Assembly: GCA_964567745.1 (NCBI GenBank)
Contig: CAZMNY010000079.1
Location: 1 to 8,094 of the forward strand
Direction of reading: 5' to 3'
Source: CAZMNY01 sp964567745
GTDB taxonomy: Bacteria > Planctomycetota > Planctomycetia > Pirellulales > Pirellulaceae
Length of the DNA stretch: 8,094 nt
The notes beneath the pieces are model-generated. The model ran no database searches. It saw only the letters and a program-made list of their open reading frames with translations, and was not told the origin of the DNA. Positions 1 to 7,900 of this stretch are shown here, piece after piece. The translations under genes were made by a program, and so were the position numbers. How positions within the stretch are numbered: position 1 is the stretch's first letter; the number at the start of each line of letters is the position of its first letter.

Positions 1-2
1 AA

Positions 3-1724
3 CCGCGTCGCAAGCCACTCGTATTTCTTGATCGAGAACGGGTCGTACGTCGACACCTGCATTCTTACCTTCTTGGGGAGTTCTTCAGATCGCTTTACGG
101 TCCCGCAGACAGAAAAGGTGCCATGGATGCCTTCGGCAGTATGGGAAGATTCTGCGGCAAGCCTCAAGTTCCCTACTGGAAGGACAAGAAATCGCCGCCA
201 GCTTTGACTGAATCTCCTCCCAGTCTTGAAGGTCGGTTTCGAGATCGGTTGTTTCAACTGCGTGATTATGGCGAAGACATCGTCCAACGTGACGTCGAGA
301 CACTCTTTGAGAAAACCGGAATGGAGGGTGCCACATCAAATTGGGGTGAACTGATCCAGTTGTCGATCGACACCTTCACACGCTCAATCCAGGACTGGAA
401 TGACGACTATGAAATGCTGCTTGACTCTTGGGTGGATGCGGTAGGCGAAGGCAACAAATTCCAGGCTAATGCCATTCGCTACCAACTCAAACTCCTGTCG
501 GAGCTGACGGTTATTGAAGCGCTGGCGGACAGGCAGTTTCTGCCCAGCTATGGATTTCCCATCGGCCTACAAAAACTCCGAGTTGTGGTTCCCGACGAAT
601 CCGATCCCAAGCGACATCGAGAAGAAGATCAATTTCGCTTGGAGCGATCCGGTGTGATGGCAGTTGGTGAGTACGTCCCAGGTTCTCAGCTACTTGCGGC
701 TGGCAAGCTGATTACTTCTCGTGGACTTCTCAAGCATTGGACTGGCGGGAGTCTAGACAGCTCCCCGGGGCTGCGTGGAAGATTCTGTCAGTGCGAGAAT
801 GATCATTCTTACTACTGGATTGCTGGAGATACGGAGCGATGTCCAATCTGTGACGGCTTGCCAAAGCGCCCACCTCAGTACCTTCTGTTTGTGAAACATG
901 GCTATTCCAGTGCCGCATGGGACCCGCCTCGCTGGAGCACGGACGTCGAACGGGTCGGAAGTGCGGAAACACTGTGCATCAGCTTCCGTCCACACACTAC
1001 GACGGCAGGGCACCATGTGGAGGACAATTTCGCAGGTGTTGCCGGGCTTCACGCTGACTATCGGGAAGATGGCGAATTGCTCGTCTTCAATCGCGGCGAG
1101 AATCAAACAGGCTTCGCGATTTGCCTGAAATGTGGCTATGCGGAAAGTGAGCCAAGAGTGCGAGGCAGTGGTCAAATGAACCTGCCGGCGAGCTTCTTGC
1201 GCCATGCCCCCATCACATCCACAAAACCATGGGACGTCTGCTGGGGCGACGGGGTGCAAACGCCTGTGATGCGCAATCACATCTTGTCAGCAAGAGAAAC
1301 AACGGATGTTTTACTTCTTGATTTCACAAATTGCCTCGGTTCCTTAGCTGCCGACGATTCTCTCATCACGACGCTCGCGTACGCATTTCAAAACGCGGCC
1401 TCCAAGCTGCTCGAACTCGATTCACGTGAACTAGGCGTTCTTGTCGTCCCAACTGGTTCCGGTGGATCAACCTGGGGAGCTGTGATCTACGACAATGTGT
1501 CCGGCGGTGCTGGTCATGTTCGCGAGCTACTGGCACAGGGAAGTGACTGGATTCGTCTTGCTCGTCAAGTTGTGTATGTGGACGAAGATCATCACGCCCG
1601 GTGTGAAAGCGGCTGTTTGGATTGTCTGCTTTCGTTTGATGCGCAACGCGCCATGGCCAATCGTCCATTTGCACGCAGACAAGCGCATCAGTGTTTGTGC
1701 GGACTTGTAGACCAACTTCCCTGA
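3..1724 (+). CDS. DUF1998 domain protein, probable C-terminal part of an SF2 helicase (5' end outside window)
   Basis: 573 residues are visible; numbering here starts at the codon at position 3. The frame has no stop between the left edge and the ATG at 123, and the 40 upstream codons read like protein (a VFLDRERVVRRHLHSYLL stretch), so 123 is an internal Met and the true start lies upstream. Cysteine groups are CxC at 262/264 with CPIC at 280-283 (a zinc-ribbon-like set), CLKC at 374-377, and CESGCLDC at 534-541 near the C terminus. A YDNVSGGAGHV stretch at about 496-506 and the terminal cysteine cluster are typical of DUF1998, the metal-binding C-terminal domain found in DrmB, DruE and MrfA-type helicases. 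The PSYGFP and EYVPGS stretches are also familiar from these proteins. No helicase motif is visible, so whether the missing N terminus carries a DEAD/DEAH core is an inference. Likely role: nucleic-acid-binding or remodelling subunit of a defence complex. The next gene begins 54 nt after the stop. Confidence 0.85.
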   Translation, partial: PRRKPLVFLDRERVVRRHLHSYLLGEFFRSLYGPADRKGAMDAFGSMGRFCGKPQVPYWKDKKSPPALTESPPSLEGRFRDRLFQLRDYGEDIVQRDVETLFEKTGMEGATSNWGELIQLSIDTFTRSIQDWNDDYEMLLDSWVDAVGEGNKFQANAIRYQLKLLSELTVIEALADRQFLPSYGFPIGLQKLRVVVPDESDPKRHREEDQFRLERSGVMAVGEYVPGSQLLAAGKLITSRGLLKHWTGGSLDSSPGLRGRFCQCENDHSYYWIAGDTERCPICDGLPKRPPQYLLFVKHGYSSAAWDPPRWSTDVERVGSAETLCISFRPHTTTAGHHVEDNFAGVAGLHADYREDGELLVFNRGENQTGFAICLKCGYAESEPRVRGSGQMNLPASFLRHAPITSTKPWDVCWGDGVQTPVMRNHILSARETTDVLLLDFTNCLGSLAADDSLITTLAYAFQNAASKLLELDSRELGVLVVPTGSGGSTWGAVIYDNVSGGAGHVRELLAQGSDWIRLARQVVYVDEDHHARCESGCLDCLLSFDAQRAMANRPFARRQAHQCLCGLVDQLP

Positions 1725-1777
1725 TTGCGAATTTACTTTCACTCGAAACGATAGGATTCATTTGAGACGGACGGACA

Positions 1778-3001
1778 ATGGCATCAACATTCACATGGCT
1801 TGATTACTCCGAGCACGAGCGTCGCAAGATGCTCGATGTGATCGACCTGTTTGGGGAAAAGACGACTCGGGATGAACTAGGGCTTGGAGGCGTACGCGAT
1901 GCCTTTGCTGATCTGCTGTTCCCAGGAACCAGCACAATCCAGACCGTGGCGAAGTATTTCCTTTTCGTGCCATGGATCTACCTGACGTTGGAGAAGAAGC
2001 GGACCGCTTCATCGAAGGTTGGGCTTCGCGCTCGCAAGATGGAAATCGAGCTTGCCCGGCAACTTGAGGAATCTGGTGAAACTGACGGCGTCATCGGCCG
2101 TATCGCGAAGGAGAAATTACAGCGGCTTCCGAGCAGCATCTATTGGCAGGGACTGCACCAATGGGGAATCCGCGTCTTCTCGGGATCGCAGGACGAGTAC
2201 CATCGCTCGCTGGATCTGTTTTACCAACGACAACGGGCGAGACGAGCCTCTCGGCACGAACATGAAGGGGAATCCGCCGATGAGGCGGACCTCCACCACT
2301 GGCACATCGGGTTACCGCACCCCGACGATGACTTTCCCAACGGTGCCACGCTCACCCTTTCCGGCGAAGAAGCGGAGTATCTCCGAGAACGGCTGCTGAC
2401 GAACTGTTCTCAGTCGCTGATGGCCTACCTTGTCCGTGAGCATGTTGATGTTGAAGCAACTCCGTTCGCCTGGAATCTCCAGACTGAACTTCCTGATAAC
2501 CTGCGAACTCAGGTCGAGCATGGCCGCAACTTCTCCGAGTCGCTGCACGGAGCCCAACTGCTATACAACCTGATTCTCGCGGAGAAGCGTGCATGGCAGG
2601 AAAAAACAGACAGCTACCGCGAGGATCTCGACGTCTGGTGGCAACGCGTCTCGGGACGAATGCAGATTCTGCGAACCTGGGATCGTCGCGAGTTCTGGCG
2701 CATTGTCTACCAGTCGAACCCTCGCGTCAGCTCGCGAGCGCGCACATTCATCCGTTCCTGGATTGACTTCGTCATCAACGCTCCCGAACTGGCATCGCTC
2801 ATCGATGGCAAACAGGCGCGGCAACTCGTCGAACATCGAGAATTTCAGCTAAAGGGCGGCTTGGCTCGCGTTCGCAATGAACGCGCTCGGGAGCTTTGGA
2901 ATGGAGCAGCAGGTGCTGCTCAGTTGGATCTGCGTTGGAACAGCGCTCGTCGTATTGTGGCCGACATCCTCACAGGGTTGGAGGCCGAGGCGCATGCTTG
3001 A
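1778..3001 (+). CDS. DUF6361-like protein, accessory component of the operon
   Basis: Complete 407-aa protein, predicted soluble, with no signal peptide or membrane segment. The N terminus carries the conserved-looking block WLDYSEHERR (residues 7-16), DELGLGGVRDAF (32-43) and LLFPGTSTIQT (46-56), followed by YFLFVPWIY (60-68). I recognise this as the DUF6361 type. Further family-like stretches are LPSSIYWQGL in the first third, HGAQLLYNLILAE in the middle, and RIVADILTGL close to the end. I see no nuclease, ATPase or methyltransferase motif. An in-frame stop at 1763-1765 makes ATG 1778 the first usable ATG; the upstream GAGACGGACGGAC is only a weak ribosome binding site. The 53-nt spacer before it has no hairpin resembling a terminator, so co-transcription with the DUF1998 gene is likely. 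The biochemical role is unknown; a structural, adaptor or DNA-binding role next to the helicases and PLD protein is inference. Confidence 0.88.
   Translation: MASTFTWLDYSEHERRKMLDVIDLFGEKTTRDELGLGGVRDAFADLLFPGTSTIQTVAKYFLFVPWIYLTLEKKRTASSKVGLRARKMEIELARQLEESGETDGVIGRIAKEKLQRLPSSIYWQGLHQWGIRVFSGSQDEYHRSLDLFYQRQRARRASRHEHEGESADEADLHHWHIGLPHPDDDFPNGATLTLSGEEAEYLRERLLTNCSQSLMAYLVREHVDVEATPFAWNLQTELPDNLRTQVEHGRNFSESLHGAQLLYNLILAEKRAWQEKTDSYREDLDVWWQRVSGRMQILRTWDRREFWRIVYQSNPRVSSRARTFIRSWIDFVINAPELASLIDGKQARQLVEHREFQLKGGLARVRNERARELWNGAAGAAQLDLRWNSARRIVADILTGLEAEAHA
2980..2984 (+). promoter_or_regulatory. Shine-Dalgarno GGAGG for the PLD gene
   Basis: GGAGG lies inside the end of the DUF6361 gene, nine bases before ATG 2994. 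It decides the start of the PLD protein in favour of 2994 over the in-frame ATG at 2877 (deep inside the upstream gene) and the later ATG at 3024. With the 8-nt overlap of the two genes it points to translational coupling. Confidence 0.7.
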
Positions 3002-4892
3002 ACCAAATAGTCGACGACTGCTGATGGAGTCGCTGCAACCGCCGGATGGATGTCGACTTGAATGGGCCGTCGGCACAACCTACACCCTCGATTTGATGGC
3101 GTTGTTGTCAGCGCCAGTTGCGTTTGCCTTCTCAGATTGGCAAGACCGAGACGGCCGTCCCACATGTGATCCGTTGGCTCTGCTGAAGGCCGTACGCCAG
3201 TACGCCAGCCAGGTCTGCCTGTTCTGTCAGGCCGGAAAAATCCAGGTGCCAAAGACGTATCAGCCTTTGCTCGCCAGCCTGGAAGATTCCATCTTTCAAG
3301 CGAACGCTCCGCGTGGTGGCAGTTTTCACCCAAAGATGTGGTTTCTTCGGTTCGTGGACAACGATGAAGACACGGTCAAATATCGGGTGTTATGCGCCAG
3401 CCGAAATATGACCTTCGACCGGTCCTGGGACACGCTCTTGTGCCTCGAAGGTCCGCTCCAAGATCGCACAAATGCTTACAGCAAGAACCATCCGCTGGGT
3501 CAATTCGTTGAAGCCTTACCGCGAATGAGCGCGCAACCATTGGCGTCGAGATGGAAGAAACGAATCAAGCAGCTCGCGTATGAAATCCGCCGTGTGGACT
3601 TCGAGATTCCCGAACCATTCAACGACGTCGACTTCTGGCCCCTGGGGATTGAGTCTGCCGATCGGTGGCCCTTCCCTGAGCGGATGGATCGCGTTTTTGT
3701 CGTCTCTCCATTTGTTGACGATGGACTTGTCAAGGATCTCACGGAATGGGACGCGCCGATGCAACTGCTATCTCGCGGAGAGAGCTTGGCTCGTCTCGGT
3801 CCGTCCTCACTGGAGGCTTTCGACAAAGTCTGGGTACTGGACGATACTGCGAATCCTGAACCAGCGGATACGGAAGAAGACTTCGAGGCGGACGCACAGC
3901 AGCAGCAAGACGGCGAAGAAAACGACGACATCCCGCTGGTGGGTTTGCATGCCAAGGTGTACGTCGTCTTTACTGGATCCGCCAATGCAACTCGCGCGGC
4001 GTTCAACCGTAATGTCGAGTTTCTTGTTGAGCTTCGCGGAAAGAAAAGCCGTTGTGGGATTGATGCTTTGCTTGGCGAGCCTCCTGAGGGGGAACAAAAA
4101 AGAGCATCCTGTCTCGCGGACTTGCTTCAGCCGTACGTGCCTGTCGAAGGCGAAGTGGATGTCGACGATGATGTTGAGGAGTTTCAACGCCAGGTCGATC
4201 AGCTGGCCAAGGCGTTAGCGGCGACTTCACCTACTGCTCAGTGTGGTTCAGCGGAGACTGAAGGGACCTTTGCGATCCGAGTGCTCCCTTCCAAGACATT
4301 GAAGAACGACAAAACGCATGGTGTCCGCGTGAGGGCACGTCCGGTCAGCTTGCCAAGTTCCCAGTTCTACCCAGTTGATCTGTCGGAAACCTGTTGGGTT
4401 GAGTTCGCACCGGTGTCGTTGCTTGGACTCACGTCCTTCTTTGTCTTCGAGGTGGAATCAGTCGATCTCAAAATACGCCGGCAGTTCGTGCTGAATATTC
4501 CCCTCACGGGCGCGCCCGAAAACCGACACGAGGCGATTCTCCGTGATCTATTGAGTGACCGCGATCGAGTACTTCGGTTCATGCTTCTACTGCTGCTCGA
4601 CACCGGCGCGAGAGACCTTGGCAAGCTGATTCACTCCGTAGGCAACGGTGAGAATACATTCAGTTTCGTCCACTCACTATTCGGGGCGACACTTTTCGAG
4701 TCGCTTGTTCGAGCTCTCGATCGCGATCCCGAGCGATTGGAGCATGTGGCGCAGGTCATCGTAGATCTGCAACAAACGAACGAAGGCAAGAAATTGCTCC
4801 CTGAGGATTTGGACGCGATTTGGGAGCCGATTTGGGCAGTGCGAGCACAGCAGATTGAACGCAAAAAAGAAAGACAGGAAAACGCCAAATGA
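2994..4892 (+). CDS. Phospholipase D-superfamily protein, candidate nuclease
   Basis: 632 aa from ATG 2994, which follows a strong GGAGG and overlaps the end of the DUF6361 gene by 8 nt. The frame is open further upstream to an ATG at 2877, but those codons lie over the DUF6361 gene and the family-like sequence starts at MLEPNSRRLL. Two PLD half-sites are visible. The first is HPK (H112, K114) followed by ASRN at 135-138. The second is GLHAKVYV (H319, K321) followed by GSANAT (328-333) and NRNVEFLVEL. The Asp of the classic HxKx4D is absent from both, as in PLD-type nucleases such as BfiI. VVSPFVDDG and VWVLDD stretches precede the second site and match the usual layout of defence-associated PLD proteins, followed by an acidic Gln-containing linker (about residues 285-312). 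A C-terminal region of some 250 residues has no motif I recognise. Role: probably the phosphodiesterase that cuts DNA, by analogy with DrmC and other PLD partners of defence helicases. Oddity: only six residues separate K321 from GSAN. Confidence 0.9.
   Translation: MLEPNSRRLLMESLQPPDGCRLEWAVGTTYTLDLMALLSAPVAFAFSDWQDRDGRPTCDPLALLKAVRQYASQVCLFCQAGKIQVPKTYQPLLASLEDSIFQANAPRGGSFHPKMWFLRFVDNDEDTVKYRVLCASRNMTFDRSWDTLLCLEGPLQDRTNAYSKNHPLGQFVEALPRMSAQPLASRWKKRIKQLAYEIRRVDFEIPEPFNDVDFWPLGIESADRWPFPERMDRVFVVSPFVDDGLVKDLTEWDAPMQLLSRGESLARLGPSSLEAFDKVWVLDDTANPEPADTEEDFEADAQQQQDGEENDDIPLVGLHAKVYVVFTGSANATRAAFNRNVEFLVELRGKKSRCGIDALLGEPPEGEQKRASCLADLLQPYVPVEGEVDVDDDVEEFQRQVDQLAKALAATSPTAQCGSAETEGTFAIRVLPSKTLKNDKTHGVRVRARPVSLPSSQFYPVDLSETCWVEFAPVSLLGLTSFFVFEVESVDLKIRRQFVLNIPLTGAPENRHEAILRDLLSDRDRVLRFMLLLLLDTGARDLGKLIHSVGNGENTFSFVHSLFGATLFESLVRALDRDPERLEHVAQVIVDLQQTNEGKKLLPEDLDAIWEPIWAVRAQQIERKKERQENAK
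3891..3908 (+). repeat. Short CAG/CAA tract coding a Gln run in an acidic linker
   Basis: Three CAG codons and one CAA (3897-3908) encode four glutamines, flanked by Asp/Glu-rich sequence (roughly 3840-3935). This is a flexible, low-complexity linker placed just before the second PLD half-site. The tract is short and may vary in length between strains. Confidence 0.5.
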
Positions 4893-4893
4893 T

Positions 4894-4899
4894 AGGTGA
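4894..4899 (+). promoter_or_regulatory. Probable ribosome binding site AGGTGA for the SNF2-like helicase gene
   Basis: AGGTGA sits in the 19-nt gap after the PLD stop, twelve bases before ATG 4912. The helicase frame has a stop (TGA) at 4897-4899, so ATG 4912 is the first possible ATG and the start is secure. The spacing is slightly long, so initiation may also rely on coupling to the PLD gene. Confidence 0.5.
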
Positions 4900-4911
4900 C
4901 CCGAGCATCGA

Positions 4912-7900
4912 ATGAACCAGCCGCAACCAGACACGCAGGCCATCCTTGACGGTCTCAAGGACTTTCAACGAGACACAGTCGACTACGTTTTCAGACGACT
5001 GTACCTCGACGACGCTTGCGTGCGCCGGTTCCTCGTTGCCGATGAAGTCGGGCTGGGGAAGACGCTCGTGGCCCGCGGAGTGATCGCCAAGGCCATTGAT
5101 CACCTGTGGGATCGGACGGATCGGATCGACATCGTTTACGTGTGCTCGAACACCGACATCGCACGTCAGAACATTCATCGACTGAATGTTACGGGGTGCG
5201 AGGACTTCTCGTTGTCAAGTCGCATCACTTTGCTGCCAATCACGGTTGGCGACATGCAACATCGGCGCATCAACTTCATTTCCTTTACGCCTGGCACGTC
5301 ATTCGACCTGAAGGACAGTGCCGGAATGTCTCGCGAACGGGAGTTGCTCTATTGGCTGTTGAAAGAACCGTGGTCGCTCAGGTTCAAGAAGGCGACGCGC
5401 GTTCTTCACGCTTACGCCGGCGTTGAGGCGTTTCGCAAACGCGTAAAGAAGTTCCCTGACTGGTACACGCTGCACTCGCAGATTAGGGATCAGTTCAGCA
5501 GCCATCTGCAAGCACGCCCTGACCTGCGTGAAAAGTGGGACTCGATCTGTGAAGCCATGCCGCGTGCTGGATGCGAGGTGCCCTACGAACTGGGCCGGGA
5601 AAGAAACCAACTGATTGGCGAGCTACGGCGATTGTTGGCCGAAACATGCCTCCATTGGCTCGAACCTGATTTGATCATCCTGGACGAGTTCCAGCGATTC
5701 AAGCATTTGCTTCAGGGGGATACCGAGGATGCCTCGGAGGCCGCTCAGTTGGCTGAGCACCTTTTCAGTTTTCAGCAACATGCGGAAGACGCGGCAACTG
5801 CAGCGCGGGTCCTGTTGCTCTCCGCGACTCCGTACAAGATGTACACACAAAGTCAGGAGTCGGCCGAAGACGATCACTACGAAGATTTTCAGACCACGCT
5901 CGATTTCCTGTTGCACGACGAGGCAAAGCAAGTTCAGTTTCACGATCGACTCCGTGAGTATCGAGATGAACTGTTTCGGTTGGCCGACCACGGTGTTGAA
6001 GATTTGATGGGAGTCAAGAAGCACCTTGAAGATTCCCTTCGAGAGGTCATGGTACGCACTGAACGATTGGCTCTGAAGGCGGATCGGAACGGCATGCTCG
6101 TCGAAGTACCTGCGTCCGACGTTTTGCTCAAACCGGCCGATGTCGCCCAGTATCTCGGCCTTCAGCAGGTTGCTGAGCACCTGGGACATGCTGATGTGCT
6201 GGAGTATTGGAAGTCCTCGCCGTACCTGCTCAACTTCATGGAGGACTATGACTTCAAGCGCAAGCTGAGGAAGGCAGTTGACGCCGAGCCCGACGCGGAA
6301 CTCGCTCGTTGCGTGCGATCCATTGGCTCCGGCTTGCTGGATCGAGAGGAGTTGGAGCGGTACCGAAAACTTGATGCCGCGAACGCACGCCTGAGATCTC
6401 TCCATCACGACACAGTTGGACGTGATGCGTGGAGGCTTCTTTGGATACCGGCGTCACTGCCGTATTATGAAGGCTCAGGCCCGTTTGCCGATCCCGGCCT
6501 CAAGGGATTCACGAAGCGGCTGGTATTCTCCTCATGGCGGGTCGTTCCGAAAGCGATCGCCAGCGTCCTGAGCTACGAGGCTGAACGCTGCATGATGCAG
6601 CGTTTCCGCAAGAAGGTTCAGAATACAGCAGAATCACGTAAACGCCGCCGCGCACTACTTCGTTTTACGTTCAGTAAGGGCCGGCCCACGGGGATGCCTG
6701 TCCTCGCGATGTTGTATCCGTGTCGCGTTCTCGCTGATCGCTTCGACCCGCTGAGAATTGGTCGAGATCTCAATAACATAGGGCAGCCGGTGACGGCTGA
6801 CAGCATCCGAAGCAATATCGAATCGCAACTCGGCCAACTACTCAGCCCAATCGTTGAGCGAGTGGCAGACCGTGGAGAGCCGACGGATGAACGATGGTAT
6901 TGGGCCGCTCCGCTGCTCTTGGACATGGAATACGGCGGCGCAGAAGTGGCGCGATGGTTTGAGCAAACGAACCTTCCCCGAGTTTGGAGCGGCGAGAAGG
7001 TTGCCGGTGAGCATGACGCACCAGATGGATGGGCTCGTCACGTCGAACTGGCCAAACAGATGGTGCAAGGCGGTGAGAAACTTGGAAGCCCACCTGAAGA
7101 CCTGCACCAGGTTTTATCGGCAATGGCTATCGCTTCTCCGGGCATTGTGTCACTTCGGGCGCTCAAACGAATCCTGCCGGATGAGCAGAGCGATGACGGC
7201 GCTGATATTCGATCGTACGCTGGCCCGCTCGCACATTCATTCCTGCACATGTTCAATCTTCCCGAAGTGATGTATTTGCTCCGTGACCGCAAGAAGGAAA
7301 TCCCGTATTGGCAGTCAGTGCTCCATTACTGCGTGGCGGGAAATCTCCAGGCCGTCATGGACGAGTTTTCTCACATTCTGGTGGAGTCTTTAGGGCTGAT
7401 CGGTAGCATGCGATCCAAGATCGCGGTGGAGGTGAGCAAGGCGATCTCAGCGTCTCTCACCATCAGAACTTCCACGGCGAAAGCGGACGTCATCACAGCA
7501 AATCGTCGTCGTGTCCGTATCGACGAAGATGACGCGATTCGTATGCGTACACGCTTTGCCATGCGGTTCGGCGATCAGGACGCGGAGGACAGTTCCGAGC
7601 CGACACGGGCAGATCACGTCCGCTCAGCCTTCAACTCTCCGTTTTGGCCGTTTGTTCTCGCGACGACGTCAGTTGGGCAAGAAGGGCTGGACTTTCATCC
7701 CTACTGCCACGCGGTTGTCCACTGGAACTTACCCTCGAACCCAGTCGATCTCGAACAGCGAGAGGGACGAGTCCATCGCTACAAGGGGCATGCGCTGAGA
7801 AAGAACATCGCATCAGCATTTGCGGAGATTTCAGAAAATGGTGCCACTGACCCCTGGGCTGCGATGTTTGCAGCAGCGAAGGCGGGTCGGCCGGATGACG

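Noticed and set aside
753..1280. Antisense 175-aa open frame opposite the DUF1998 gene
   Set aside because: It overlaps conserved cysteine motifs of the sense gene and has no domain or ribosome binding site of note.
1725..1777. Spacer between genes 1 and 2 as a possible promoter or terminator
   Set aside because: It is only 53 nt, with no stable inverted repeat followed by T residues and no convincing -35/-10 pair. GACGGACGGAC is a short repeat without clear meaning.
3580..4218. 212-aa frame on the + strand inside the PLD gene
   Set aside because: It is in another frame over the PLD catalytic region, has a Ser/Arg-rich composition typical of out-of-frame translation, and has no family resemblance.
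5107..5129. GGATCGGACGGATCGGATC-like repetition
   Set aside because: It falls within the coding sequence for DRTDRID in the helicase gene and is explained by repeated Asp-Arg codons; no further copies were seen.
5623..6408. Antisense 261-aa open frame within the helicase gene
   Set aside because: It lies opposite the Walker B and SAT region of a clearly real helicase. It has no recognisable domain, and its openness follows from the codon use of the sense strand.
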